Positions 41,579-47,898 of a stretch of 47,898 bases of DNA are shown here, one piece after another. Location: NCBI GenBank assembly GCA_038526275.1, contig JBCBGY010000010.1, positions 1 through 47,898 of the forward strand, read 5' to 3'. The first letter of the stretch is position 1. Every line of letters starts with the position of its first letter. Source of the stretch: 188UL27-1 sp038526275 (lineage in GTDB: Bacteria; Pseudomonadota; Alphaproteobacteria; Rhodobacterales; Rhodobacteraceae). The translations under genes were made by a program, and so were the position numbers. The notes beneath the pieces were generated by a model. It saw nothing but the letters and a program-made list of their open reading frames with translations. It did no database searches and had not been told where the DNA came from.

Positions 41579-41913
41579 TCCGAACTGCCGCTTGCCTTGT
41601 CTTGATACTGGCCGGGTTTGCGGCCCATGCCCAGGCGGATTACCCGATCGGGGCGGTCCGCATGGGCGCAAACCAATGGTATGTGAAAGTCGGCCCTCGG
41701 GATGGTAAGTTCTTTGATCCACCCGACGGACTGACGATCGATGACAATCGCAAAAGCGGCGGGTTCAACCTTCGCTTCAACCCTCAGAAAAGCAATCCGC
41801 AAGTAATCTCTGCATTCGCCAAGGAATTTTGCGGGTTTGCGGGCAAACGCCCCCGCATCGGATTTTCTGAACCAAAAGGGCGACGCCAATCAGCCCGCCT
41901 GTTCTGCGAGTAA
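41575..41913 (+). CDS. Small secreted protein of unknown function after sucD
   Basis: A 112-residue protein with a Sec signal (MIRTAACLVLILAGFAAHAQ), likely cleaved at AQA-D. The mature 90 residues start YPIGAVRMGANQWYVKVGPR and have two cysteines near the end (KEFCGF, LFCE), which could pair with each other. It does not show the C-plus-18-Gly pattern of the four genes before sucD, so I treat it as unrelated. The ATG overlaps the sucD stop by 4 bp (ATGA). The function is unknown. Coupling implies co-production with succinyl-CoA synthetase. Confidence 0.78.
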   Translation: MIRTAACLVLILAGFAAHAQADYPIGAVRMGANQWYVKVGPRDGKFFDPPDGLTIDDNRKSGGFNLRFNPQKSNPQVISAFAKEFCGFAGKRPRIGFSEPKGRRQSARLFCE

Positions 41914-41939
41914 CTTGCAAGGAGTCGATAGCTAAGCCG

Positions 41940-42320
41940 ATGGCACCAAGACAGGTCATAGCACTCATCCGCAGGGTGATACTCTTCACCTTGCTGATCC
42001 TGTGGCCTGCTGTCAGCGCGGCTAGTGCCTTCGACAGATTAACCATTGGCGACAACGGCGACCTCACTGCCGCGATCAGGGCAGTGGAAATCATAGGCCA
42101 GGATGAAACGGTCACTGTGCCACATCTAATCCAAGCCCATGTTAAGATGGCCGAAGGCAATGGAGCCGATGTTGCGCTCGAAACCGCTTTGGCCAGAAAC
42201 CACGCCAGCGATCTTGCGCTGTCACAGGTCTGGCTCGATGCGGTCTTGTTCGCAACAAAGGGAGCCCGTCATGCAATTGAAACCGCGACCGGCAGGGATC
42301 TGATCCATGGGCCCCGGTGA
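41940..42320 (+). CDS. Hypothetical protein with an N-terminal signal or membrane anchor
   Basis: A 126-residue protein. Residues about 6-30 (VIALIRRVILFTLLILWPAV then SAASAFD) look like a signal peptide or anchor. The remaining part is helical and alanine-rich with no cysteines (DLTAAIRAVEIIGQDETVTV, HLIQAHVKMAEGNGADVALE). AAGGAG lies about 15 nt before the ATG, further than usual, so the start is uncertain, but an in-frame TAA just upstream limits alternatives. The last 14 bp overlap the first DUF805 gene. No family is recognised. Confidence 0.6.
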   Translation: MAPRQVIALIRRVILFTLLILWPAVSAASAFDRLTIGDNGDLTAAIRAVEIIGQDETVTVPHLIQAHVKMAEGNGADVALETALARNHASDLALSQVWLDAVLFATKGARHAIETATGRDLIHGPR

Positions 42321-42816
42321 CGCAATCGCCAGTTGCTTCGGCAAGTATATCGAGGTGCGCGGTCGCGCCTCGCGGATGGAATTCTGGTGGTTTGTGGGGT
42401 TTCTCGTAATGGGCTCCACCGCCGTTGCCCTGCTGGACGGTCAGTTGATCCGATGGGTCTTTCCCGAACGGCCCTATGTGACCGGTATCCGACGCGACGG
42501 GTTTTTGTCTTTCCTCTTCTGCCTGCTCGTCGCGCCCCCTACCCTGGCCGTGGCATGGCGGCGGATGCACGATACGGGCCGATCAGGCTTTGAGTTGTTC
42601 TTGCCGCTTATCATGGCAACCGGCCTGGCGATCTTTACAATCTTCGCAGGCATCCTTGTGGCCAGGCTCGGCTCCGTGACTATGCTGCGTTTTTTGGGCC
42701 ATGTCGCGATAACGGGATGCGCTTTGGTGCCCATCGTTTTGCTTTGGTGGCTGGTCCAACCTGGCGAACCATTCACCAATTCCTATGGCCCGCAACCAGA
42801 GGAATTGGACCGTTGA
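42307..42816 (+). CDS. DUF805 membrane protein (first of a tandem pair)
   Basis: A 169-residue inner-membrane protein. The cytoplasmic N-terminal DUF805 motif is YIEVRGRASRMEFWWFVGF. Several hydrophobic helices follow (FLSFLFCLLVAPPTLAVAW, LPLIMATGLAIFTIFAGILV, AITGCALVPIVLLWWLV). The second family motif is RRMHDTGRSGFELF. The C-terminus ends NSYGPQP, also family-typical. The role of DUF805 is unknown. The start overlaps the previous gene by 14 bp. The stop overlaps the next ATG by one base (TGATG). Confidence 0.85.
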   Translation: MGPGDAIASCFGKYIEVRGRASRMEFWWFVGFLVMGSTAVALLDGQLIRWVFPERPYVTGIRRDGFLSFLFCLLVAPPTLAVAWRRMHDTGRSGFELFLPLIMATGLAIFTIFAGILVARLGSVTMLRFLGHVAITGCALVPIVLLWWLVQPGEPFTNSYGPQPEELDR

Positions 42817-43262
42817 TGGGCCCGTTAACCGCCATAAGAGCCTGCCTTGTGAAATCCGCGACTTTCTCGGGCCGCGCCTCCAGATCTGAATTCTGGTGGT
42901 GGACCTTGATTGCCGAATTCGCGTTCGCGGCAGCAATGGTCGGGCTCGGCATTTGTTGGGAAGAAGACTGGATATTTGGCGAGACTTACTGGCCAATCCA
43001 AGCCTATGCCCTTCTGATTTGGCTACCGAGCACGTCTGTCGCTGTCCGTCGGTTTCACGATATCGGGCTAAATCCCTGGCCCGTGATAGCGTTGGTGCTT
43101 TTGGATCTCGTCTTATTGGCTTGGCCCGTCGACAGCGCCTTCCTAGAAGCACTGTTCTACTCCAGCCTGTTTCTCTACCTGCTGGTGCTCGTCGTAGCCG
43201 CTTTCCCCAGCCAAGACCGCAATTCCCGATACGGCCCCAACCCCCTTGAGGTGACCCCATGA
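42816..43262 (+). CDS. DUF805 membrane protein (second of a tandem pair)
   Basis: A 148-residue paralog of the preceding gene. Motifs: FSGRASRSEFWWWTLIAEF, VAVRRFHDIGLNPWPVIAL, and a terminal NSRYGPNPLE. Four hydrophobic segments are predicted. The ATG at 42816 overlaps the previous stop (TGATG) and is preceded by GAGGAATT. The frame extends upstream but only inside the previous gene. The stop overlaps the sucA ATG by 4 bp (ATGA). A gene pair from local duplication is likely. The function is unknown. Confidence 0.85.
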   Translation: MGPLTAIRACLVKSATFSGRASRSEFWWWTLIAEFAFAAAMVGLGICWEEDWIFGETYWPIQAYALLIWLPSTSVAVRRFHDIGLNPWPVIALVLLDLVLLAWPVDSAFLEALFYSSLFLYLLVLVVAAFPSQDRNSRYGPNPLEVTP

Positions 43263-46219
43263 CCGAACATTCTCCGAACGAACAGTTCCACGCCTCGTCT
43301 TTCATGCAGGGGCACAATGCCGCTTATCTGGAACAGCTTTACGCACGCTACGCCAACGACCCCAGTGCGGTGGACGAGGCCTGGGCGGCCTTCTTTGCGC
43401 AGATGGGCGATGCGGAACTGGACGTCAAAGCAGAGGCGCAAGGCCCATCCTGGTCGCGTCCTGATTGGCCGCCGCAGCCCGGAGATGACCTGACCGGCGC
43501 GCTCACCGGGGAATGGCCCGTTGAGGCCGACGCGCCCAAAGCTGCGGAGAAGATCAAAGCCAAAGCGGCTGAAAAAGGCACCGAAATCTCGGAAGATCAG
43601 ATCAAGCGTGCCGTGCTTGACAGTATCCGCGCGCTGATGCTGATCCGCGCCTACCGGATCCGCGGCCACCTGATCGCCGATCTGGACCCGCTGGGGATGC
43701 GCGAGGAAGAGCCCCATCCCGAGCTTGATCCGCGTTCCTACGGCTTCTCTGAGGCCGACCTCGACCGGCCGATCTTCATCGACAACGTGCTGGGCCTGCA
43801 GATTGCATCGATCCGGCAGATCCTCGACATCGTCAAACGCACCTACTGCGGCACCTTTGCGCTGCAATATATGCACATCTCGAACCCGGAAGAGGCAAGC
43901 TGGCTCAAGGAACGGATCGAAGGCTACGGCAAGGAAATCCAGTTCACCCGCGAGGGTCGGAAAGCGATCCTGAACAAACTGGTCGAGGCCGAAGGTTTCG
44001 AGAAGTTTCTGCACGTTAAGTATATGGGCACCAAACGCTTTGGCCTCGATGGCGGCGAAAGCCTGGTTCCTGCGATGGAACAGATCATCAAACGCGGCGG
44101 GGCACTGGGTATCCAGGATATCGTGATCGGGATGCCGCACAGGGGCCGCCTGAGCGTGCTCGCCAACGTGATGAGCAAACCTTACCGCGCGATCTTCAAC
44201 GAATTCCAAGGCGGCAGCTTCAAACCCGAAGATGTGGACGGGTCAGGCGATGTGAAATATCACCTCGGTGCCAGTTCAGATAGAGAATTCGACGGCAACA
44301 CGGTTCACCTGAGCCTAACCGCAAACCCGAGCCACCTGGAAGCGGTCAATCCGGTCGTCCTTGGCAAAGCGCGCGCCAAGCAAGACCAACTCATCGACCC
44401 GGACCGTACGAAGGTTCTGCCGATCCTGCTCCATGGCGACGCGGCCTTCGCGGGCCAAGGCGTTGTAGCGGAATGTTTTGGCCTGAGCGGCCTGCGCGGC
44501 CACCGCACCGGCGGCACCATCCATATCGTCGTGAACAACCAGATCGGCTTTACCACTGCACCGCATTTCAGCCGGTCAAGCCCGTATCCCACGGATATCG
44601 CCTTGATGGTCGAAGCGCCGATCTTCCACGTCAACGCCGATGACCCCGAAGCCGTGGTGCACGCGGCCCGCGTCGCAATCGAATTCCGGCAGAAGTTCCA
44701 CAAAGACGTGGTCATCGATATGATCTGCTACCGCCGGTTCGGCCACAATGAGGGGGATGAACCCATGTTCACCAACCCGCTCATGTACAAAAAGATCAAG
44801 ACCCACAAAACCACACTGACGCTCTATACCGAGCGGCTGGTGAAAGACGGTCTGATCCCGGAAGGCGAGATTGAGGACATGAAGGCCGCCTTCCAGGCCT
44901 ACCTGAACGAAGAGTTCGAGGCCGGTAAGGAGTACCGCCCCAACAAGGCCGATTGGCTGGATGGCCGCTGGTCGCACCTGGACCGCCGTGGCGAGGAATA
45001 TCAGCGCGGCCAAACCTCGATCACCCGTCAGACGCTGGATGATGTCGGCAAGGCCCTGAGCAGCGTGCCCGAAGGCTTTCCGCTGCACCGCACCGTCGGG
45101 CGCCTTCTTGAGACCAAGGCTAACATGTTCAAGTCCGGGGAAGGCTTCGATTGGGCCACGGGCGAGGCACTGGCCTTTGGCTCCCTGCTGGCCGAAGGTT
45201 ATCCGGTCAGGCTGGCGGGCCAGGACAGCACACGCGGCACCTTCAGCCAGCGCCATTCCGGGCTGGTGAACCAGGACACGGAAGAGCGTTACTATCCGCT
45301 GAATAACATCCGTGCGGGCCAAGAACGGTACGAAGTCATCGATTCCATGCTCTCTGAATATGCGGTGCTTGGCTTTGAATACGGCTATTCGCTCGCCGAA
45401 CCCAACGCGCTGGTCATGTGGGAAGCCCAGTTCGGCGATTTCGCCAATGGCGCCCAGATCATGTTTGACCAGTTCATCAGCTCTGGCGAAAGCAAATGGT
45501 TGCGCATGTCGGGCCTCGTGATGCTCTTGCCGCACGGGTACGAGGGCCAGGGGCCAGAGCACTCCTCCGCCCGCCTGGAACGTTTCCTGCAGATGTGCGG
45601 CCAAGACAACTGGATCGTCGCGAACTGCACGACGCCCGCGAACTATTTCCACATCCTGCGCCGTCAGATCCACAGGTCGTTCCGGAAGCCTTTGGTGCTG
45701 ATGACACCAAAGTCGCTCCTGCGCCACAAACTGGCCGTCAGCAAAGCCGAGGAGTTCCTGGACGGATCCAGTTTCCACCGGGTCCTTTGGGACGATGCAC
45801 AACAGGGCAATTCGGAAACCAAGCTGGTGGCAGACGACAAGATCAAGCGCGTCGTCATGTGCTCGGGCAAGGTTTATTACGACCTGCTGGAAGAACGCGA
45901 TGCGCGCGGCATTGAAGATGTCTACCTGCTGCGCATCGAACAGTTTTACCCGTTCCCAGCGCTCGCCCTTGTCAATGAACTCAAGCGTTTCCCCACCGCC
46001 GAAATGGTCTGGTGCCAGGAAGAGCCCAAGAACCAAGGCGCCTGGACGTTCATCGAACCCAATATCGAGTGGGTTCTCAGCCGGATCGATGCCACGCATG
46101 GTCGCCCGCTTTTTGTCGGTCGCGCCACCTCAGCCTCGCCCGCAACCGGCCTTGCCTCTCAGCATAAAGCCCAACAATCCGCCCTCGTGAACGAGGCGCT
46201 GACCATCGAAGGAAACTAA
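43259..46219 (+). CDS. sucA: 2-oxoglutarate dehydrogenase E1 component
   Basis: The thiamine-diphosphate-dependent decarboxylase of the oxoglutarate dehydrogenase complex, 986 residues. The N-terminal E2-binding region is typical (AAYLEQLYARYANDPSAVDE). Core motifs are IGMPHRGRLSVLANVMSK, GDAAFAGQGVVAECFGLSGL, VNNQIGFTTAPHFSRSSPYP and the C-terminal transketolase half (GQDSTRGTFSQRHSGLVNQD, GYEGQGPEHSSARLERFLQM). It is translated from an ATG overlapping the second DUF805 gene by 4 bp, and sucB follows after 5 bp. Nothing unusual in the sequence. It oxidises oxoglutarate to feed SucC/SucD upstream in the same operon. Confidence 0.97.
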   Translation: MTEHSPNEQFHASSFMQGHNAAYLEQLYARYANDPSAVDEAWAAFFAQMGDAELDVKAEAQGPSWSRPDWPPQPGDDLTGALTGEWPVEADAPKAAEKIKAKAAEKGTEISEDQIKRAVLDSIRALMLIRAYRIRGHLIADLDPLGMREEEPHPELDPRSYGFSEADLDRPIFIDNVLGLQIASIRQILDIVKRTYCGTFALQYMHISNPEEASWLKERIEGYGKEIQFTREGRKAILNKLVEAEGFEKFLHVKYMGTKRFGLDGGESLVPAMEQIIKRGGALGIQDIVIGMPHRGRLSVLANVMSKPYRAIFNEFQGGSFKPEDVDGSGDVKYHLGASSDREFDGNTVHLSLTANPSHLEAVNPVVLGKARAKQDQLIDPDRTKVLPILLHGDAAFAGQGVVAECFGLSGLRGHRTGGTIHIVVNNQIGFTTAPHFSRSSPYPTDIALMVEAPIFHVNADDPEAVVHAARVAIEFRQKFHKDVVIDMICYRRFGHNEGDEPMFTNPLMYKKIKTHKTTLTLYTERLVKDGLIPEGEIEDMKAAFQAYLNEEFEAGKEYRPNKADWLDGRWSHLDRRGEEYQRGQTSITRQTLDDVGKALSSVPEGFPLHRTVGRLLETKANMFKSGEGFDWATGEALAFGSLLAEGYPVRLAGQDSTRGTFSQRHSGLVNQDTEERYYPLNNIRAGQERYEVIDSMLSEYAVLGFEYGYSLAEPNALVMWEAQFGDFANGAQIMFDQFISSGESKWLRMSGLVMLLPHGYEGQGPEHSSARLERFLQMCGQDNWIVANCTTPANYFHILRRQIHRSFRKPLVLMTPKSLLRHKLAVSKAEEFLDGSSFHRVLWDDAQQGNSETKLVADDKIKRVVMCSGKVYYDLLEERDARGIEDVYLLRIEQFYPFPALALVNELKRFPTAEMVWCQEEPKNQGAWTFIEPNIEWVLSRIDATHGRPLFVGRATSASPATGLASQHKAQQSALVNEALTIEGN

Positions 46220-46224
46220 CTCCC

Positions 46225-47733
46225 ATGTCTATCGACATTCGCGTCCCCACCCTGGGCGAAAGCGTCACCGAGGCCACCGTCGCCACCTGGTTCAAAAAAC
46301 CGGGCGACGCGGTCGCGGTGGACGAAATGCTCTGCGAGCTGGAAACCGACAAAGTCACAGTCGAAGTCCCCGCCCCCGCCGCCGGGACATTGGGAGAGAT
46401 CGTCGCAGCAGAAGGCGAAACCGTGGGCGTCGATGCGCTCTTGGCCACTCTGTCCGAAGGCGCAGGCGCAGCCACCCCGGCAGACGCCCCGGCACCTGCG
46501 GCCAGCAATGGCGCGGCCAGCGGTAGCCAGGCCGTTGACGTCATGGTCCCGACCCTCGGCGAAAGCGTCACGGAAGCCACCGTCAGCACCTGGTTCAAGG
46601 CCGTGGGTGATGCTGTGGCTCAAGACGAAATGCTCTGCGAGTTGGAAACCGACAAGGTCAGCGTCGAAGTCCCCGCACCGGCCTCCGGCACTCTAACCGA
46701 AATCGTCGCCGCAGAAGGCACGACCGTTGATGCCACGGCCAAACTGGCCGTCATCTCCGCAGGTGCCGGGGCCGCTGCCGCTGCTCCCTCCGCGCCCACG
46801 ACTCCTGCCGCCGCTCAGCCCGCTGCCGCAACGGCCCGCACAGATGTCGAAAACGCCCCGTCCGCGAATAAGATGATGGCCGAACACAAACTCGACCCGA
46901 CAAAGGTCGAAGGCACCGGTCGCGACGGACGGATTATGAAAGAAGACGTGCAGCGCGCCCTTCAGGCCCCTGCCGCGCCGTCGGCGCCGGCACCCGCTCC
47001 GGCAGTCCGCGCCCCCGTTCCGGCGGACGACGCCGCCCGCGAAGAACGGGTCAAGATGACCCGCCTCCGCCAGACCATCGCCAAGCGTCTGAAAGACAGC
47101 CAGAATACCGCAGCGATGCTGACGACCTATAACGAGGTCGACATGACCGAGGTCATGGCGCTGCGCAACGAATATAAAGAGCTGTTCCTGAAGAAGCACG
47201 GCGTCAAACTGGGCTTCATGTCCTTCTTCACCAAAGCCTGCTGCCATGCCCTGCGGGAGGTACCGGAAGTAAACGCCGAAATCGACGGCACAGATATCGT
47301 CTACAAGAATTTCGTCCATATGGGGATCGCGGCGGGAACGCCCACGGGCCTGGTCGTGCCAGTGATCCGCGACGCAGACTCCATGAGCTTCGCCGCCATC
47401 GAAAAAGCGATCGCCGAAAAAGGCAAGCGCGCCCGCGACGGCAAGCTCTCCATGGCTGAAATGCAAGGCGGGACCTTCACTATCTCAAATGGTGGCGTCT
47501 ATGGCTCGCTGATGTCTTCGCCAATCCTGAACCCACCGCAATCGGGTATCCTTGGCATGCACAAGATCCAGGACCGCCCAATGGCAATCGGCGGTCAAGT
47601 GGTGATCCGCCCGATGATGTACCTCGCACTCAGCTACGACCACCGTATCGTCGACGGCAAAGGCGCCGTCACCTTCCTGGTCCGCGTAAAGGAAGCCCTC
47701 GAAGACCCCCGCCGCCTGCTCATGGATCTCTAA
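46225..47733 (+). CDS. sucB: Dihydrolipoamide succinyltransferase (E2) with two lipoyl domains
   Basis: Core acyltransferase of the oxoglutarate dehydrogenase complex, 502 residues. It has two tandem, nearly identical lipoyl domains with lipoylated K43 and K144 (each in CELETDK), joined by Ala/Pro-rich linkers. A peripheral-subunit-binding domain follows at about 208-246 (NAPSANKMMAEHKLDPTKVE). The catalytic domain carries SYDHRIVDGKGA with H473 and D477. E. coli SucB has one lipoyl domain. The extra copy here looks like an internal duplication (about 46225-46520 and 46530-46760). It starts 5 bp after sucA. The E3 gene is not in the window and may lie beyond the MAPEG gene. Confidence 0.96.
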   Translation: MSIDIRVPTLGESVTEATVATWFKKPGDAVAVDEMLCELETDKVTVEVPAPAAGTLGEIVAAEGETVGVDALLATLSEGAGAATPADAPAPAASNGAASGSQAVDVMVPTLGESVTEATVSTWFKAVGDAVAQDEMLCELETDKVSVEVPAPASGTLTEIVAAEGTTVDATAKLAVISAGAGAAAAAPSAPTTPAAAQPAAATARTDVENAPSANKMMAEHKLDPTKVEGTGRDGRIMKEDVQRALQAPAAPSAPAPAPAVRAPVPADDAAREERVKMTRLRQTIAKRLKDSQNTAAMLTTYNEVDMTEVMALRNEYKELFLKKHGVKLGFMSFFTKACCHALREVPEVNAEIDGTDIVYKNFVHMGIAAGTPTGLVVPVIRDADSMSFAAIEKAIAEKGKRARDGKLSMAEMQGGTFTISNGGVYGSLMSSPILNPPQSGILGMHKIQDRPMAIGGQVVIRPMMYLALSYDHRIVDGKGAVTFLVRVKEALEDPRRLLMDL

Positions 47734-47745
47734 TACCCCCTGCGC

Positions 47746-47781
47746 TGGCCATCCCCACGCCCCAAGGGACCGGGATGGCCA
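47746..47781 (+). other. Hairpin downstream of sucB, no T-tract
   Basis: TGGCCATCCC (47746-47755) and GGGATGGCCA (47772-47781) form a perfect 10-bp stem with a 16-nt loop, starting 13 nt after the sucB stop. No T-run follows. It may stabilise the 3' end of the long suc mRNA or attenuate transcription into the MAPEG gene. Confidence 0.55.
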
Positions 47782-47843
47782 GGTCCAAGAAACTCGATTG
47801 ACCTGACGCGCAGAATTACGGTCAATAGTTTGGAAAAAAGAGA

Positions 47844-47898
47844 ATGAGCCCCGAACTCACCGTCCTTACCCTCGCAGCCCTGCTGCAAGTCGTCCAGT
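47844..47898 (+). CDS. Start of a MAPEG-family membrane protein (3' end outside window)
   Basis: Only 18 residues are visible (MSPELTVLTLAALLQVVQ). This is the characteristic N-terminal helix of MAPEG (membrane-associated eicosanoid/glutathione metabolism) proteins found after sucB in Rhodobacterales. GGAAAAAAGAG lies just upstream. The assignment rests on this short stretch and the gene order, so it is moderate only. Confidence 0.6.
   Translation, partial: MSPELTVLTLAALLQVVQ

Noticed and set aside
41575..41913. A fifth member of the paralog family before sucD
   Set aside because: It lacks the C-plus-18-Gly pattern and has its cysteines at the end, so it is not included in the family.
44576..46099. 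507-codon open frame opposite sucA
   Set aside because: It lies entirely antisense to a clear sucA. In GC-rich DNA such long shadow frames are common, and the translation has no family-like pattern.
1..47898. CRISPR arrays, tRNA or rRNA genes, insertion sequences
   Set aside because: No regularly spaced direct repeats, tRNA cloverleaf-like segments, transposase motifs or integrase genes were seen.

Overview
The window looks like chromosomal DNA of a marine alphaproteobacterium of the Rhodobacterales (Roseobacter group). The reasons are the gene content and order: a Rhodobacter-type porin, the DUF3576, LeuS, LptE, HolA run, DUF2794, a TRAP transporter, and sucC...sucD...sucA-sucB followed by the start of a MAPEG gene. 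The DNA is GC-rich, with many 1-14 bp overlaps between consecutive genes. No tRNA, rRNA, CRISPR array, integrase or insertion sequence was seen. A run of 100 N at 15293-15392 is an assembly gap inside a gene.

Bases 1-15428 form an extracellular polysaccharide region. It holds the 3' end of a large Ig-domain protein, three GH5 endoglucanase-like enzymes (771-3143, 6196-8415, 13164-15428) and one GH113-like enzyme (10302-13106). All four carry cellulose-binding (CBM2-like) domains, and three also carry a Calx-beta-type domain. None has a Sec signal peptide, although each start is backed by a ribosome binding site. All four end in acidic residues followed by hydrophobic ones, so type I export is a reasonable hypothesis. 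Interleaved with them are a small secreted protein, a Wzz/BY-kinase-like chain-length protein whose ATP site is degraded, and a WecG/TagA glycosyltransferase. Together they suggest a system that makes, trims or binds the cell's own glucan- or mannan-like polymer.

Bases 15578-30228 are mostly conserved core genes. They include a DUF1772/NmrA pair with an AraC regulator, DUF2794, an orphan OmpR-type response regulator, and ribA with a degenerate RibB-like N-terminus. An L,D-transpeptidase, yggS, a TPR-sulfotransferase, a porin and a DUF3576 lipoprotein follow, then leuS-lptE-holA and a glutathione S-transferase. Bases 30234-37177 are a catabolic cluster: a TRAP transporter, a Gfo/Idh/MocA oxidoreductase and an isopropylmalate-dehydrogenase-like enzyme on the minus strand, and an ABM monooxygenase plus a metallo-beta-lactamase-fold hydrolase divergently on the plus strand.

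Bases 37365-47733 are the TCA-cycle operon sucC-sucD-sucA-sucB, with eight extra genes inserted. Four of them, between sucC and sucD, are strongly diverged paralogs of a small secreted family with a conserved cysteine pair. In all four a glycine lies exactly 18 residues after the first cysteine. This array, tied to succinyl-CoA synthetase by overlapping start and stop codons, is the best candidate for an undescribed system here. Two perfect TGTGATCACA palindromes 20 bp apart lie upstream of sucC and may be the operator of the operon.
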